Of a DNA stretch of 14,590 bases, positions 1 to 6,939 are shown one piece after another; the first letter of the stretch is position 1; each line of letters starts with the position of its first letter. Location: the NCBI GenBank assembly GCA_964468405.1, contig CAYXTC010000015.1:1-14590 (forward strand), read 5' to 3'. Origin of the DNA: CAYXTC01 sp964468405 (lineage in GTDB: Bacteria > Patescibacteriota > Minisyncoccia > Minisyncoccales > GWA2-38-27). Below the pieces are notes generated by a model. It worked only from the letters and a program-made list of their open reading frames with translations. It made no database searches and was not told the DNA's origin. The translations under genes were made by a program, and so were the position numbers.

Positions 1-239
1 AGCTTTCTTGATCTTTCCGGATTATAGTCGGGAGGGGCATTTAAGGGCTGGTAGGCAGGTATGCTCGCCCCTAGCAGGTATAATTCTCCGTCTCTTAGAA
101 TAACATAAGAGCCCTTCAGGCTGGCTCTGCCCGATCTTATTGATTTTACTTCTTGGCCGTTTAAAACTATTCCTGCTTCGTACTTTTCCAGGATTTCATA
201 GTCGTGATAGGCCTTTTTGTTTTCCGCTAGTTTTTTCAT
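1..239 (-). CDS. smpB: SsrA-binding protein SmpB (partial, C-terminus outside window)
   Basis: SmpB binds tmRNA and delivers it to stalled ribosomes for trans-translation. Translating the minus strand from the ATG at 239 gives 79 uninterrupted codons reaching the left edge, so only the N-terminal half of a normally ~150-residue protein is present. It begins MKKLAENKKAYHDYEILEKY, then shows EAGIVLNGQEVKSIRSGRAS and later ASIPAYQP and NPERSRK. These match the family's hallmark blocks (N-K/R-K-A-x-H-D-Y, E-A-G-I-x-L-x-G-x-E-V-K-S-x-R-x-G-R-A and the basic P-x-R-x-R-K segment). The ATG overlaps the TGA of the full-length toxin frame upstream (A-TG-A, 236-239), implying translational coupling in an antitoxin-toxin-smpB operon. 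The premature stop in the toxin, at 299-301, would place termination about 60 nt before this start and weaken that coupling. Confidence 0.94.
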   Translation of the reverse strand, partial: MKKLAENKKAYHDYEILEKYEAGIVLNGQEVKSIRSGRASLKGSYVILRDGELYLLGASIPAYQPLNAPPDYNPERSRK

Positions 240-298
240 TTGTATATTTCTTTTCTGTGCCCTACTTCTATTAATTTTACAACATTTTGCTCTTTGAA
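236..298 (-). pseudogene. Stranded C-terminal codons of the RelE-type toxin
   Basis: Directly after the premature TAA, in the same frame, 20 sense codons encode FKEQNVVKLIEVGHRKEIYK and end in TGA at 236-238. V-x-x-I-x-V-G-H-R-x-x-I-Y is the standard end of RelE/ParE toxins. With the stop replaced by a sense codon the toxin would be 87 residues, the usual family length. One base would suffice (for example AAA to TAA), and the restored frame would end exactly on the smpB start. Confidence 0.8.
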
Positions 299-499
299 TT
301 AAAAAATTACCCGGTAATCGCGGGTAATTCTAAAAGAGTAAAAGCCAAGCAACTTCCCTCCCAGGGCCTTGGTGCGCAGAAGAGAATGAAAAGGATTTTG
401 TCGGAGAATTTCTAATTTTCGGGCAAGTTTTTTTTGGGTTCTCTGAGGCAGCCTTCTAGAAGACCTTAAAAAGTGCTTGCTATAAACTATAGAGGTCAT
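299..499 (-). CDS. RelE/ParE-superfamily mRNA interferase toxin, truncated by in-frame stop (probable pseudogene)
   Basis: RelE-type toxins cleave mRNA in the ribosomal A site. The 66-residue product has the family core: a basic N-terminal helical region (RSSRRLPQRTQKKLARKLEIL), then LRTKALGGKLLGFYSFRITRDYRVIF, matching the typical L-x-G-x-Y-S-x-R-x-x-x-D-Y-R-V-I-F strand pair. It stops right after RVIF, where relatives continue for about 20 residues. Reading past the TAA (299-301) in the same frame restores a normal C-terminus, so the gene is interrupted rather than naturally short. The missing part carries the Arg and Tyr of V-G-H-R-K-E-I-Y, equivalent by position to catalytic R81 and Y87 of E. 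coli RelE. The truncated product is therefore probably inactive (inference). Its ATG overlaps the antitoxin stop by 4 nt. Confidence 0.8.
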   Translation of the reverse strand: MTSIVYSKHFLRSSRRLPQRTQKKLARKLEILRQNPFHSLLRTKALGGKLLGFYSFRITRDYRVIF

Positions 500-717
500 G
501 ACCCGCTTTTAATTTGCTCGATAAAACTCTTGGAGTTTTGAAATTTAAAATTGCCTTCCTTTTTGGAAAGACGGAGAACTTTTTTAACAAACTCGGGCCG
601 GTATTCTCCTTCTCTATCTTTCTTGATAATTCCTGCGATCAGAGAGCGCAGGCTCTTAACTTCCCTTTTGAGAACAGAGACCTCTTGATTTAATTTTTCT
701 ATAGTTTTCTGGGTCAT
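496..717 (-). CDS. Antitoxin partner of the RelE-type toxin (small coiled-coil protein)
   Basis: This 73-residue protein is encoded immediately before the toxin, overlapping it by 4 nt (ATGA), the classic antitoxin-first arrangement. Residues ~5-35 (IEKLNQEVSVLKREVKSLRS and on) have a heptad pattern of Ile/Leu/Val expected for a dimerising coiled coil. The C-terminal part (GNFKFQNSKSFIEQI) resembles the extended segments of RelB/Phd-like antitoxins that wrap around RelE-fold toxins. No ribbon-helix-helix or AbrB DNA-binding domain is evident, so autoregulation cannot be inferred. The antitoxin role rests on position, size and the toxin next door; I cannot name a sequence family. A consensus promoter on this strand ends only a few nt before the ATG, suggesting a nearly leaderless mRNA, so the AAGGA at 719-724 may not be transcribed. 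Confidence 0.72.
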   Translation of the reverse strand: MTQKTIEKLNQEVSVLKREVKSLRSLIAGIIKKDREGEYRPEFVKKVLRLSKKEGNFKFQNSKSFIEQIKSGS

Positions 718-726
718 TCTTCCTTT

Positions 727-755
727 ATGCTAACCTTATTGCTAGTTTCTGTCAA
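727..755 (-). promoter_or_regulatory. Promoter of the antitoxin-toxin-smpB operon
   Basis: On the minus strand TTGACA (complement of 750-755) is followed after exactly 17 nt by TAGCAT (complement of 727-732), a perfect -35 and a 4/6 -10. Predicted transcription start is near 720, only about 3 nt before the antitoxin ATG at 717. It lies in the divergent intergenic region shared with argS. Confidence 0.6.
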
Positions 756-805
756 ACCGAACTCTTTGCTTTTATTTTATCAGAAAATAGATTAAACTAG
801 AAACA

Positions 806-2314
806 ATGATAAGGCAAGAATTAAAGAAATTAATACAAAAATCCCTTGATAAAAAGGCAGATATTGTTATAGAAACCCCGGTCCAGAGGTCTCATGGGGA
901 CTATTCTTCCAATATTGCTTTGATAATGGGGGGAGACGATCCTTTTAGGTTTGCCCAAGAGTTAAAAAAGAAAATGGGCAGACCTGAGTTTTTGGATAAA
1001 ATAGAGATAGTAAAGCCCGGCTTTATCAACTTTTTTCTTTCTTCCGCTTTTTTGCAGAAAAAAACAGAGGAGATTCTTAAAAAGGGGTTTGAGTTTCCTG
1101 AATTAAATAAAAAGATAAATGTTGAGTTTATCTCAGCCAACCCAACAGGACCTCTTACCTTGGGAAACGGAAGAGGAGGTTTTTGCGGCGATGTCTTATC
1201 AAGCGTGCTGGAGAAGGCAGGATGCAAAGTAACCAGAGAGTATTATATTAATGACATCGGGGGGCAGATTAAAAAACTGGGCCATTCCGTTATAGGAGAT
1301 TCGGAGGCTGTTTACAAAGGAGAGTATATTGAAGAATTAAAGATAAGAGGAAAGGATCCGGAAGAGGTGGGCCAAAAGGCATGCAAAGAGATTTTAGAGA
1401 ATATGATTAAGCCCTCTGTTGATAAGATGGGCATTAAATTTGATGTTTGGTTTTCAGAGAAAAGCCTTGATCCTGAGAAAGTATTAAATCTTTTAAAGAA
1501 AAAAGGATTAACTTATGAGAAAGAGGGGGCTCTGTGGTTTAACGCTAAAAAGTTCGGAGATGACAAGGATAGGGTTTTGATAAGAAAGAACAAAGAGAAA
1601 ACCTATTTCGCCTCAGATATTGCCTATTTAAAGAACAAGATTGAAAGGGGTTTTGACAAAATAATCTTTTTTTTGGGCGCAGACCACGCAGGATATATTA
1701 AGAGAATGGAGGCGGCTGCTGAGGCCTTAGGGTATAACAAAGAAGATCTGGACTTTATTGCCATGCAATTAGTAAGGATTTTTAAAGGAGGAAAACAGAT
1801 GAGAATGTCAAAAAGAGAAGGAAACTATGTTACCATAGACGAGTTAATTGATGAGGTGGGGCTGGATGTTGCCAGGTTTTTCTTTCTTATGAGGGGTCCT
1901 GGGAGCCATTTAAACTTTGACTTGGAACTGGCGAAAGAAAAGTCAGAGAAAAACCCTGTTTATTATGTCCAGTACGCCCATGCCAGAATATCCAGTGTCT
2001 TAAGGAAGTCGGATGTTTCTTCAAAAAAGGTTGATTTTTCTTTATTAAAAAAGCAGGAGGAACTAGACCTTATTAAAAAGATAATAAGGTTTCCCGAGAT
2101 CATAGAAGATGCTGCCTATGACTATCAGGTTCAGAGATTAACCCAGTATGTAAGGGATCTGGCAGATGTCTTCCATAAATTCTACGAGAAATGCCAGGTC
2201 TTAGGGGAAGACAAAGAATTAACAAAAGCCAGGATTTCTTTGGTTTCTATTACCAAACATACTCTTGAAGAAGCCCTGAATGTAATGGGGATATCTGCTC
2301 CTGAGAAAATGTAG
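806..2314 (+). CDS. argS: Arginyl-tRNA synthetase (ArgRS)
   Basis: This cytoplasmic enzyme charges tRNA-Arg. At 502 residues it is somewhat shorter than typical ArgRS (~550). Domain order is canonical: an N-terminal additional domain (1-80, with VQRSHGDYSSNIA and PGFINFFLS), the class I Rossmann domain opening ISANPTGPL (109-117), YYINDIGGQI (146-155), FLGADHAGYIKRM (289-301), the KMSKS-equivalent MRMSKREGN (332-340), and a helical DALR anticodon-binding domain with YVQYAHAR, ending in the family terminus MGISAPEKM. The HIGH motif reads TLGN (118-121) instead of H-x-G-H, so both histidines are absent, while the surrounding NPTGPL and GRGG are intact. No clear Shine-Dalgarno precedes the ATG. 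A weak TTTGCT-17-TAGATT (765-793) could serve as promoter with a near-leaderless start. It is divergent from the toxin operon. Confidence 0.97.
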   Translation: MIRQELKKLIQKSLDKKADIVIETPVQRSHGDYSSNIALIMGGDDPFRFAQELKKKMGRPEFLDKIEIVKPGFINFFLSSAFLQKKTEEILKKGFEFPELNKKINVEFISANPTGPLTLGNGRGGFCGDVLSSVLEKAGCKVTREYYINDIGGQIKKLGHSVIGDSEAVYKGEYIEELKIRGKDPEEVGQKACKEILENMIKPSVDKMGIKFDVWFSEKSLDPEKVLNLLKKKGLTYEKEGALWFNAKKFGDDKDRVLIRKNKEKTYFASDIAYLKNKIERGFDKIIFFLGADHAGYIKRMEAAAEALGYNKEDLDFIAMQLVRIFKGGKQMRMSKREGNYVTIDELIDEVGLDVARFFFLMRGPGSHLNFDLELAKEKSEKNPVYYVQYAHARISSVLRKSDVSSKKVDFSLLKKQEELDLIKKIIRFPEIIEDAAYDYQVQRLTQYVRDLADVFHKFYEKCQVLGEDKELTKARISLVSITKHTLEEALNVMGISAPEKM

Positions 2315-2343
2315 CTATGAAAAAGGCAATTACCCTGACACCC

Positions 2344-2371
2344 GGTTTAAGAAACCTCTCGGTTTCTTACC
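2344..2371. other. Intergenic hairpin between argS and the phosphatase gene
   Basis: AAGAAACC (2349-2356) pairs with GGTTTCTT (2361-2368) across a TCTC loop. The stem can extend through T2348-A2369 and GG/CC with a 2-nt bulge. No U-run follows (a C-rich stretch does), so a standard intrinsic terminator is unlikely. It could be an RNA-processing or pausing structure, or a dispersed repeat. Confidence 0.5.
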
Positions 2372-2405
2372 TCGCTCCCGCTCCTATTTTCCAACACAGA
2401 GTAAT

Positions 2406-2414
2406 TGCTATAAT
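2406..2414 (+). promoter_or_regulatory. Extended -10 promoter of the histidine phosphatase gene
   Basis: TGC followed by a perfect TATAAT (2409-2414) forms an extended -10 element; no good -35 is seen. The ATG lies 10 nt downstream, implying transcription starts at or within a few nt of the start codon (leaderless). There is no Shine-Dalgarno. Confidence 0.6.
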
Positions 2415-2424
2415 TTAAGAAATT

Positions 2425-3003
2425 ATGAAAAATAAATACTTTTTGTTAAGGCATGGAGAGTCGCTCTCCAACGTAAAAGAAGTAATCTCTTCTTGGCCCG
2501 AACAGGGTCATTTTCCCTTAACCTCAAAGGGGGAGAAAGACATTAAAAAGGCGGCTCAGGAGTTAAAGGATAAGGATATAGATTTTATCTTTTCTTCAGA
2601 TCTCTTAAGGACAAAACAGACTGCAGAAATTGTCTCCAAAGAAACAGGAATAGAAGTTAATTATGATAAAAGATTAAGAGAGTACAGCGTAGGAGAGTTA
2701 AACGGCAAGCCTTTGGACGAATGGAGAAAGGTTTTTAAAGAAGGAGACAGCAAGTTTGAAGTAGCCCCGCCGGGAGGTGAGACATATCAGGATGTTAAAG
2801 AAAGAGTGGCCGATCTCCTTTATGAAAAAGAAAACAAATTTTCAAGTAAGAACATCTTAATAATCAGCCACCAGAATCCTCTGACTCTGATAGAGGCTGA
2901 AATAAAAGGGATTAGCACAGAAGGGATTTCTTCTTTGGGGGAGGTAGCCCGATATCTGGCTGGAGGACAGAGAATAAGCACTGGGGAGTTGAGAGCGATT
3001 TAG
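2425..3003 (+). CDS. Histidine phosphatase family protein (phosphoglycerate mutase-like)
   Basis: This is a branch-1 histidine phosphatase that uses a phospho-histidine intermediate. The 192 residues begin with LLRHGESLSN: R9, H10 (nucleophile), G11, E12. SSDLLRTKQTAEI supplies the second conserved Arg (R62), LREYSVGELNG contains the likely acid E86, and ILIISHQNP gives the second catalytic His (H149). Substrate cannot be told from sequence; relatives include cofactor-dependent phosphoglycerate mutase, alpha-ribazole phosphatase and broad-specificity phosphatases. The length and E-x-x-x-G-E-x-N-G pattern fit the CobC/PhoE-like group better than true glycolytic GpmA (~230-250 residues). It lies 41 nt upstream of ileS in the same direction and has its own extended -10 promoter. 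Confidence 0.9.
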   Translation: MKNKYFLLRHGESLSNVKEVISSWPEQGHFPLTSKGEKDIKKAAQELKDKDIDFIFSSDLLRTKQTAEIVSKETGIEVNYDKRLREYSVGELNGKPLDEWRKVFKEGDSKFEVAPPGGETYQDVKERVADLLYEKENKFSSKNILIISHQNPLTLIEAEIKGISTEGISSLGEVARYLAGGQRISTGELRAI

Positions 3004-3044
3004 TTGAAATTAAACTCCTTTTTTTATAGAATAGGGGTATAACT

Positions 3045-5873
3045 ATGCTGAATTTTCCCAAAACAGAAGAAAAAATACTCAAATTCTGGCAGGAAAAGAA
3101 AATTTTCGAAAAGTTGAGAAAGAGAAACCAAGGAAAAGAGCCCTGGTCTTTTTTGGACGGCCCCATTACGGCCAATAATCCCATGGGGGTTCATCATGCC
3201 TGGGGAAGGACTTACAAAGATCTATTCCAGAGATATAAGGCTCAGAAAGGATACGATCTGAGGTATCAGAACGGCTTTGACTGTCAGGGTCTTTGGGTGG
3301 AAGTAGAAGTGGAAAAGGAATTAGGGTTTGATAATAAAAAAGACATTGAAGATTACGGCATAGATAAGTTTGTTGAAAAGTGCAAAGAGAGAGTAAAAAA
3401 GTATTCTCATATCCAGACAGAGCAGTCTAAAAGACTGGGCCAGTGGATGGATTGGGACAACTCCTATTTCACAATGTCAGAAGAGAATAACTATGCTATT
3501 TGGAGTTTTCTTAAAAAATGCCTTGAACTAGGCCTTTTGTACAAAGGAAAAGACGTGGTTCCCTGGTGCCCAAGATGCGGTACCGCCATCTCCCAGCATG
3601 AGATTTTAACAGAAGAATACAAAGAGATAACCCATAAAGCAATTTTCTTAAAAGTTCCTTTGCTAAAAGAGGAGAACAAATATTTTTTAGTTTGGACTAC
3701 TACTCCCTGGACCTTGCCCGCTAACGTCGCTTTAGCGGTTAATCCAGATTTAGATTATGCAGAAGTGGAAAAAGAAGGAGAGGTTTTTATCGTTCTAAAG
3801 AGCAAAAAGGATTTGGTGGGAGGAGAAGTAAAAAGAACTTTTTCCGGCAAGGAATTAGAGGGGTTTAAATATCAGGGCATATTCGATGAGTTAGAAGAGG
3901 TCGGGCAGAGAGTTAAAGAGCATAAAGTAATTCTTTGGAAGGATGTCTCAGAAGAAGAGGGCACAGGGATAGTCCACATTGCTCCGGGATGCGGGAAAGA
4001 GGACTTTCAGTTAAGCAAAGAGAAAGAATTGCCTGTTATTGATCCTACAGATCAAGAAAGCAGGTACAGAGGAGGGTTTGGATTTTTAACAGGAAAGCAG
4101 GTTTCAGAAGTTCGAGATCTCATATTTGACAATTTAAAAGAGAAAGACCTTGTTTTTAAAATAGAAGACTATACCCACAGGTATCCTACCTGTTGGAGGT
4201 GCAAGGAAGAATTAATATTTCGACTGGTTGATGAATGGTATATCTCAATGGATAAATTGAGAAAACCCCTAATGGAGTCTGCCAAGAAGATAGACTGGAT
4301 TCCTTCTTTCGGCCTGGATAGAGAACTGGACTGGCTTAAGAATATGGAGGATTGGCTTATCTCCAAAAAGAGATACTGGGGCTTAGCCCTCCCTATTTTC
4401 GAATGTTCTAAATGCGGCAACATTGAGGTGATGGGGTCGAGAAAGGAGTTAAAAGAGAGAGCAGTCTCCGGATGGGAAGAATTTGAAGGGCACACTCCCC
4501 ATAGGCCCTGGGTGGATAAGATACAGATTAAGTGTTCTGAATGCGGGGAAAAAGTTTCCAGAATACCTGACGTAGGAAACCCCTGGCTTGATGCCGGGAT
4601 AGTTCCTTTTTCTACTATGGGATATTATCGGGACAAAGACTACTGGAAAAAATGGTTTCCTGCCAACTTGATCTGCGAGTCTTTCCCCGGACAGTTCAAA
4701 AACTGGTTTTATGCCATAATTGTTATGAGTCAGGTTCTAGAAAATACCAATCCCGTGGAAACAATATATGGATACGCTTCTGTCAAAGACGAGAAGGGAG
4801 AAGAGATGCACAAGTCCAAAGGAAACGCCATCTGGCTTGACGAGGCGGTTTCTGAAATCGGAGCAGGTCCTATGAGATGGCTTTATGCCAGACAGAACCC
4901 GGCCTATAATTTAAGATTTGGATATGAGGCTGCAAACGAGGCGAAGAGAAGGTTGCTAACCCTTTATAATGTTTTTTCCTTTTTTGAAACATATGTTGGC
5001 AAAGAAGAAGTAAAAGAAAAAGAAAGCAATAACATTCTGGATAGATGGATAATCTCCCGCTTGGAAAATCTTGTTGGAAAGGTAGAAAAAGGGATGAAGC
5101 GCTATGACGTTTGCTCCGCCTCTCGGGACTTGGAAGAGTTCTTTGTTGACGACTTGTCTTTGTGGTATTTAAGAAGGTCAAGACCAAGATTTCATAAAAA
5201 AGGGGAGCAAAGAGAAGAAGCTATCGCCACTATGCATTATGTGCTTTCTAGGCTGCTTTGCTTAATGGCGCCCATTACCCCTTTCTTTGCAGAGGAACTT
5301 TACCAGAGGACAAGAAAAGAAGACGATCCGGAGTCTGTTCATCTAAAAGAGTGGCCTGATTCTGACAAAAAAAGGATCGATAAAGACCTGGAAGAGAAGA
5401 TGGAAATAACCAGGAATACGGCGAAGAAAGCCCTCTCTTTAAGGGCGGAGGAAGGCATAAAGGTAAGACAGCCTCTATCTTCTCTTTGTGTGAAGAGCCA
5501 AAAAATTAAAGACGACCAATTTATTAGACTTATCGAAGAAGAGGTTAATGTTAAAGAAGTTCAGTTTGATGATAAAATGAAAGAGGATGTTTCTTTAGAC
5601 ACTGAAATTACCCCGAAACTGGCAGAAGAGGGAAGGAGGAGAGAGATTGTAAGAAACATCCGGGCTTTGAGAAAAAAACTTGGCTTAACGCCTGAAGTAA
5701 AGGTCAATAAAATAATTTCTACTTTTCCCCTAAAGCCTGACAAGGACTTCCTAAAAGAAGTCGGGGCCGAAGAATACAAGCAGGCCTCTGATTCTTCGGG
5801 GCTTGGAAAAACAGACGCTGTCAAGGAATTTAAGGTAGAAGGGGAGGAGTATAAAATCGGTATTAAAAAATAA
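3045..5873 (+). CDS. ileS: Isoleucyl-tRNA synthetase (IleRS)
   Basis: This enzyme charges tRNA-Ile and hydrolyses Val-tRNA-Ile in its CP1 editing domain. The 942 residues show an N-terminal catalytic half (WSFLDGPITANNPMGVHHAWGR), a Zn-type CPRCG (C175/C178), CP1 editing blocks (VWTTTPWTLPANVALAVNPD, then GTGIVHIAPGCGKEDF), further CxxC pairs (CWRC, CSKC, CSEC), the DWLISKKRYWGLALPIF signature, and a KMSKS-equivalent EMHKSKGN (587-594). A helical anticodon-binding domain and a C-terminal extension follow. The HIGH motif aligns as GVHH (48-51), anchored by the conserved R-T-x-K-D downstream; only the last His is kept. IleRS rather than ValRS is chosen from the overall architecture, with eukaryote/archaea-like features. 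AGGGG at 3033-3037, 7 nt before the ATG, is one of few good Shine-Dalgarno sites here. The next gene starts 1 nt after its stop. Confidence 0.93.
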   Translation: MLNFPKTEEKILKFWQEKKIFEKLRKRNQGKEPWSFLDGPITANNPMGVHHAWGRTYKDLFQRYKAQKGYDLRYQNGFDCQGLWVEVEVEKELGFDNKKDIEDYGIDKFVEKCKERVKKYSHIQTEQSKRLGQWMDWDNSYFTMSEENNYAIWSFLKKCLELGLLYKGKDVVPWCPRCGTAISQHEILTEEYKEITHKAIFLKVPLLKEENKYFLVWTTTPWTLPANVALAVNPDLDYAEVEKEGEVFIVLKSKKDLVGGEVKRTFSGKELEGFKYQGIFDELEEVGQRVKEHKVILWKDVSEEEGTGIVHIAPGCGKEDFQLSKEKELPVIDPTDQESRYRGGFGFLTGKQVSEVRDLIFDNLKEKDLVFKIEDYTHRYPTCWRCKEELIFRLVDEWYISMDKLRKPLMESAKKIDWIPSFGLDRELDWLKNMEDWLISKKRYWGLALPIFECSKCGNIEVMGSRKELKERAVSGWEEFEGHTPHRPWVDKIQIKCSECGEKVSRIPDVGNPWLDAGIVPFSTMGYYRDKDYWKKWFPANLICESFPGQFKNWFYAIIVMSQVLENTNPVETIYGYASVKDEKGEEMHKSKGNAIWLDEAVSEIGAGPMRWLYARQNPAYNLRFGYEAANEAKRRLLTLYNVFSFFETYVGKEEVKEKESNNILDRWIISRLENLVGKVEKGMKRYDVCSASRDLEEFFVDDLSLWYLRRSRPRFHKKGEQREEAIATMHYVLSRLLCLMAPITPFFAEELYQRTRKEDDPESVHLKEWPDSDKKRIDKDLEEKMEITRNTAKKALSLRAEEGIKVRQPLSSLCVKSQKIKDDQFIRLIEEEVNVKEVQFDDKMKEDVSLDTEITPKLAEEGRRREIVRNIRALRKKLGLTPEVKVNKIISTFPLKPDKDFLKEVGAEEYKQASDSSGLGKTDAVKEFKVEGEEYKIGIKK

Positions 5874-5874
5874 T

Positions 5875-6159
5875 ATGGGCTTTTTTGACGACAAGGAATC
5901 TTTATCCAGAAGAGAGTTGAGAGAGAGATTAAAAAGAGACAAAGGAAGAATTCCTGAGACCGGAGGCAAAAAGTTTTCCCGGGGAGAAAGAGAAAAGTTG
6001 TCTCGCGAGGCCTTCAGCTGGAGACACGGGAGCCAAATTTCTAAAAGGGACGTAGAGTCTGCTGTCCGCGACCTAGAGAGGGAGAAAAAAAACGCAGAGA
6101 CTCCGGCGGAAGAGAGGGAAATAGATGAAAAGATAAGATATCTGGAAAGCCAGATGTAA
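5875..6159 (+). CDS. Small, highly charged protein of unknown function
   Basis: This 94-residue protein starts 1 nt after the ileS stop and ends 7 nt before recO, so it is almost certainly co-transcribed with both. It begins MGFFDDKESLSRRELRERL, has a central glycine turn (RIPETGGKKFSRGEREKL), and ends in a long amphipathic, charge-rich helix (RDVESAVRDLEREKKNAETP and on) suggesting helical coiled-coil structure. It has no Cys, no signal peptide and no membrane segment, so it is predicted cytosolic. I do not recognise a characterised family. The high Arg/Lys/Glu content could fit RNA or ribosome binding, but that is speculation. Codon use and base composition match the neighbours, so it looks native rather than acquired. 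Confidence 0.8.
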   Translation: MGFFDDKESLSRRELRERLKRDKGRIPETGGKKFSRGEREKLSREAFSWRHGSQISKRDVESAVRDLEREKKNAETPAEEREIDEKIRYLESQM

Positions 6160-6166
6160 AATTTTA

Positions 6167-6871
6167 ATGAGTGTCCGTTATCATACGAAAGGGTTTTTAA
6201 TAGATAAAAAAAACCAAGGAGAAGCAGATCAACTTTTGACTGTGTACAGCCAAGAGTTTGGGAAAATTAAGGTTTTGGGAAGAGGAATCAGGAAAATCCA
6301 CTCCAAATTAAAATACGGAGCAGATCTCTTCAATCTTTCAGATATAGAGTTTATCCAGGGGAAAAAAGTTAAAACATTAACGGATATAAGAGTTGTGGAA
6401 AGTTTTGGCGGGGCTAAAAAGAACCTGGAGAGACTGAAGGTATTAAGCGGGATAGGAAACTCTTTGGACCTTTTAATCCCCCGGGAAGAGAAGGACGAAA
6501 ACATTTGGGAACTACTGGAGGAAACCTTTTATGGATTGGGCAAAAAAGTATCCTCTTTTTTAGTCTTTCAATATTTTTTCTGGAATCTTTTTAGAATTTT
6601 GGGGTATCAGCCCTCTCTTTATCAATGCGCTTGTTGCCAGAAAAAACTTTCTCCTGATAAATTATACTTTAACTGCCAGGAGGGTGGAGTCGTTTGCCAA
6701 GAGTGCGCCGGCGAGGGAGAAGAGCGGGTGGCTCAAGAAACAGTAAAACTACTCCGTCTTTTTACAAAAAAGAATCTTTCAAACCTGACGAAAATTAACA
6801 TTTTAAAAGAATACCAAAAACCCCTGGACAAAGTTTTAAGAACTTACTTTTCTCATTTCAAGACTATATGA
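6167..6871 (+). CDS. recO: DNA repair protein RecO
   Basis: RecO works with RecR (and RecF) to load RecA on SSB-coated single-stranded DNA in the RecFOR recombination-repair pathway. The 234-residue length is typical. The N-terminal OB-fold shows MSVRYHTKGFLIDKKNQGEADQL... and the KIKVLGRGIRK block (34-43), matching the family pattern in which strands precede a G-x-R/K-x-x-x-S motif. The middle is helical (YFFWNLFRILGYQPSL). A zinc-binding module follows with C154, C157, C177 and C180 in a CxxC...CxxC arrangement (C156 and C170 are also nearby), as in many bacterial RecO proteins. The ATG lies 7 nt after the preceding gene, without a convincing Shine-Dalgarno, consistent with translation coupled to the upstream gene. 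Confidence 0.92.
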   Translation: MSVRYHTKGFLIDKKNQGEADQLLTVYSQEFGKIKVLGRGIRKIHSKLKYGADLFNLSDIEFIQGKKVKTLTDIRVVESFGGAKKNLERLKVLSGIGNSLDLLIPREEKDENIWELLEETFYGLGKKVSSFLVFQYFFWNLFRILGYQPSLYQCACCQKKLSPDKLYFNCQEGGVVCQECAGEGEERVAQETVKLLRLFTKKNLSNLTKINILKEYQKPLDKVLRTYFSHFKTI

Positions 6872-6920
6872 TTATTCCCTAGCGAAACAAGCTCTACTTA
6901 TTTTAAAAACACCAATAATC

Positions 6921-6929
6921 TGTTATATT
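6921..6929 (+). promoter_or_regulatory. Extended -10 promoter of the DUF11-like gene
   Basis: TGT followed by TATATT (6924-6929) sits exactly 10 nt before the ATG at 6940, the same spacing as at 2409-2414. There is no Shine-Dalgarno, so a leaderless transcript is likely. No convincing -35 is visible. Confidence 0.5.
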
Positions 6930-6939
6930 AAATATACTT

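Noticed and set aside
2317..2418. 33-codon ORF (MKKAITLTPGLRNLSVSYL...) between argS and the phosphatase gene
   Set aside because: It runs through the hairpin and into the -10 element of the next gene, has no Shine-Dalgarno, and resembles no recognised protein.
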